A stretch of 64,000 nt of DNA from Flavobacteriales bacterium (GTDB taxonomy: Bacteria; Bacteroidota; Bacteroidia; Flavobacteriales_F; PHOS-HE28): positions 263,222-327,221 of the forward strand of contig JADKJM010000009.1 of assembly GCA_016721005.1 (NCBI GenBank), written 5' to 3'. The position numbers and the translations under genes are program-made. Positions 63,481 to 64,000 of this stretch are shown piece after piece. Numbering within the stretch: the stretch's first letter is position 1; each line of letters opens with the position of its first letter. Under the pieces are notes generated by a model. That model did no database searches, was not told the origin of the DNA, and saw only the letters and a list, made by a program, of their open reading frames with translations.

Positions 63481-63718
63481 TGGACAAGCTGCCGGTCATA
63501 AGCGGCAAGGACCTGATCAGGCTCTTGCAGAAGCTGGGCTTCGAGGTGGTGCGCACCAATGGCTCGCACCACCGCTTGCGGCATCCGGATGGTCGTGTGA
63601 CCACGGTACCGGTGCATGGCAACAACGATCTACCCAAGGGCTTGCTGCGCAAGATCATCCGGAAGATCTGGACATGGAGCTTCAGGATTTCATTGCCGCG
63701 CTTGCGGAGCGCTTGTAG
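63480..63718 (+). CDS. hicA: HicA-type mRNA interferase toxin, one frameshift near the end
   Basis: About 79 residues. LPVISGKDLIRLLQKLGFEV, the catalytic His in TNGSHHRLRHPDG and VPVHGNNDLPKGLLRKIIR are all intact. The usual ending (DLDMELQDFIAALAERL) is present but one base out of frame from about 63661, reached if one G is added to ATCCGGAAG; without it the frame reads on to 63728 with a non-family tail. HicA cleaves mRNA when HicB is lost. The change may be a read error. Confidence 0.85.
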
Positions 63719-63724
63719 TGCGCC

Positions 63725-64000
63725 ATGACCAAACTCACCGAGGACCGCATCGAGCAAGCCACCATGCAAGTCACCGACCAAGTAGAGGCGCTGACCACCA
63801 GCTTGTTGGAAGAATTAGCTGCGGCGCTGGACCTGCCCACCGCGCAAGTCACCGCGCAAGGCGGATCTATCATGGGCAGCGTGGCCAGTGATGAGCGAAG
63901 CCGGGACGAATTGATGCAAGCCGCTGAGCTTTCACATCGCGAACATTTCCGCAAATTCTACCTCAACCCACTGATGCTGGCAGGATGGGTTGTACGCACC
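63725..64000 (+). CDS. Unknown protein with winged-helix-like segment, cut by the window end
   Basis: 92 residues are visible from the ATG at 63725: a helical start (DRIEQATMQVTDQVEALTTS, LLEELAAALDLPTAQVTAQ), then SHREHFRKFYLNPLMLAGWV, which resembles the winged-helix segment found at the C-terminus of Fic-family and RecG-like regulator proteins (..FL..YL.PLl..G.i). The rest is outside the window, so no function is assigned. Confidence 0.55.
   Translation, partial: MTKLTEDRIEQATMQVTDQVEALTTSLLEELAAALDLPTAQVTAQGGSIMGSVASDERSRDELMQAAELSHREHFRKFYLNPLMLAGWVVRT

Noticed and set aside
1..64000. tRNA, rRNA or other structural RNA genes
   Set aside because: No cloverleaf or rRNA segment was recognised by eye; a covariance search would be decisive.

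Overview
The window reads as a high-GC member of the Bacteroidota, probably order Flavobacteriales. The markers are seen directly: a fused lpxC/fabZ gene, PorX (the response regulator of the type IX secretion system, T9SS), several secreted proteins with T9SS C-terminal sorting tails, DUF4293 and DUF2911 proteins, and a Rho factor with a long disordered N-terminal insert. No rRNA, tRNA or CRISPR array was recognised.

Layout. 0-5.5 kb: secreted and envelope proteins (a cut delta-60 repeat protein, an orphan T9SS tail, a T9SS cargo protein, a DUF2807 lipoprotein, a PagL-like deacylase, a Ppx/GppA phosphatase without a normal start codon). 5.5-16 kb: housekeeping (valS, a LytTR regulator, a crotonase, a REP-associated IS200-type transposase inside its own palindromes, rho, mpl). 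16-18 kb: a zeta-like kinase with a small partner, and an MBL-fold hydrolase. 18-30.8 kb: minus-strand operons (rlmI-like/comEC/Rieske; surE/membrane protein/lpxB/spoIID-like; ald, tsaE, porX), then a plus-strand HD phosphohydrolase. 30.8-42.3 kb: an accessory block that appears to split the HD gene from the lpxD/lpxC-fabZ/lpxA lipid A operon, which resumes at 42.85 kb. It holds T9SS cargo, a serine hydrolase, short repeat proteins and a complete NgoMIV-like restriction-modification pair. 47.9-50.5 kb: large repeat arrays. 51.4-64 kb: a defence island with type I R-M genes hsdM and hsdS but only a stub of hsdR, a Kiwa system (kwaA with one frameshift, kwaB), a DUF4209/HEPN-like protein, a two-domain phospholipase D-like nuclease, an ATPase/DUF4276 pair and hicBA.

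The most unusual signal is structural. Inserted genes or gene groups repeatedly lie between duplicated gene ends. The last 67-117 bp of the HD gene recur twice downstream, the end of a beta-flower-type repeat gene recurs after a T9SS gene, the last 63 bp of hsdS recur after an inserted gene, and two stubs of one DUF262 gene flank the PLD-like gene. No integrase is visible beside any of them. A second theme is palindromic DNA placed in frame inside essential or defence genes (valS, hsdM). A third is a 47.9-48.8 kb array of hairpins whose stems vary in a compensatory way.

Three one-base frameshifts in short homopolymers (hsdM, kwaA, hicA) all lie in the defence island. They are either real decay or phase variation, or uncorrected read errors, and should be checked before anything is concluded about activity.
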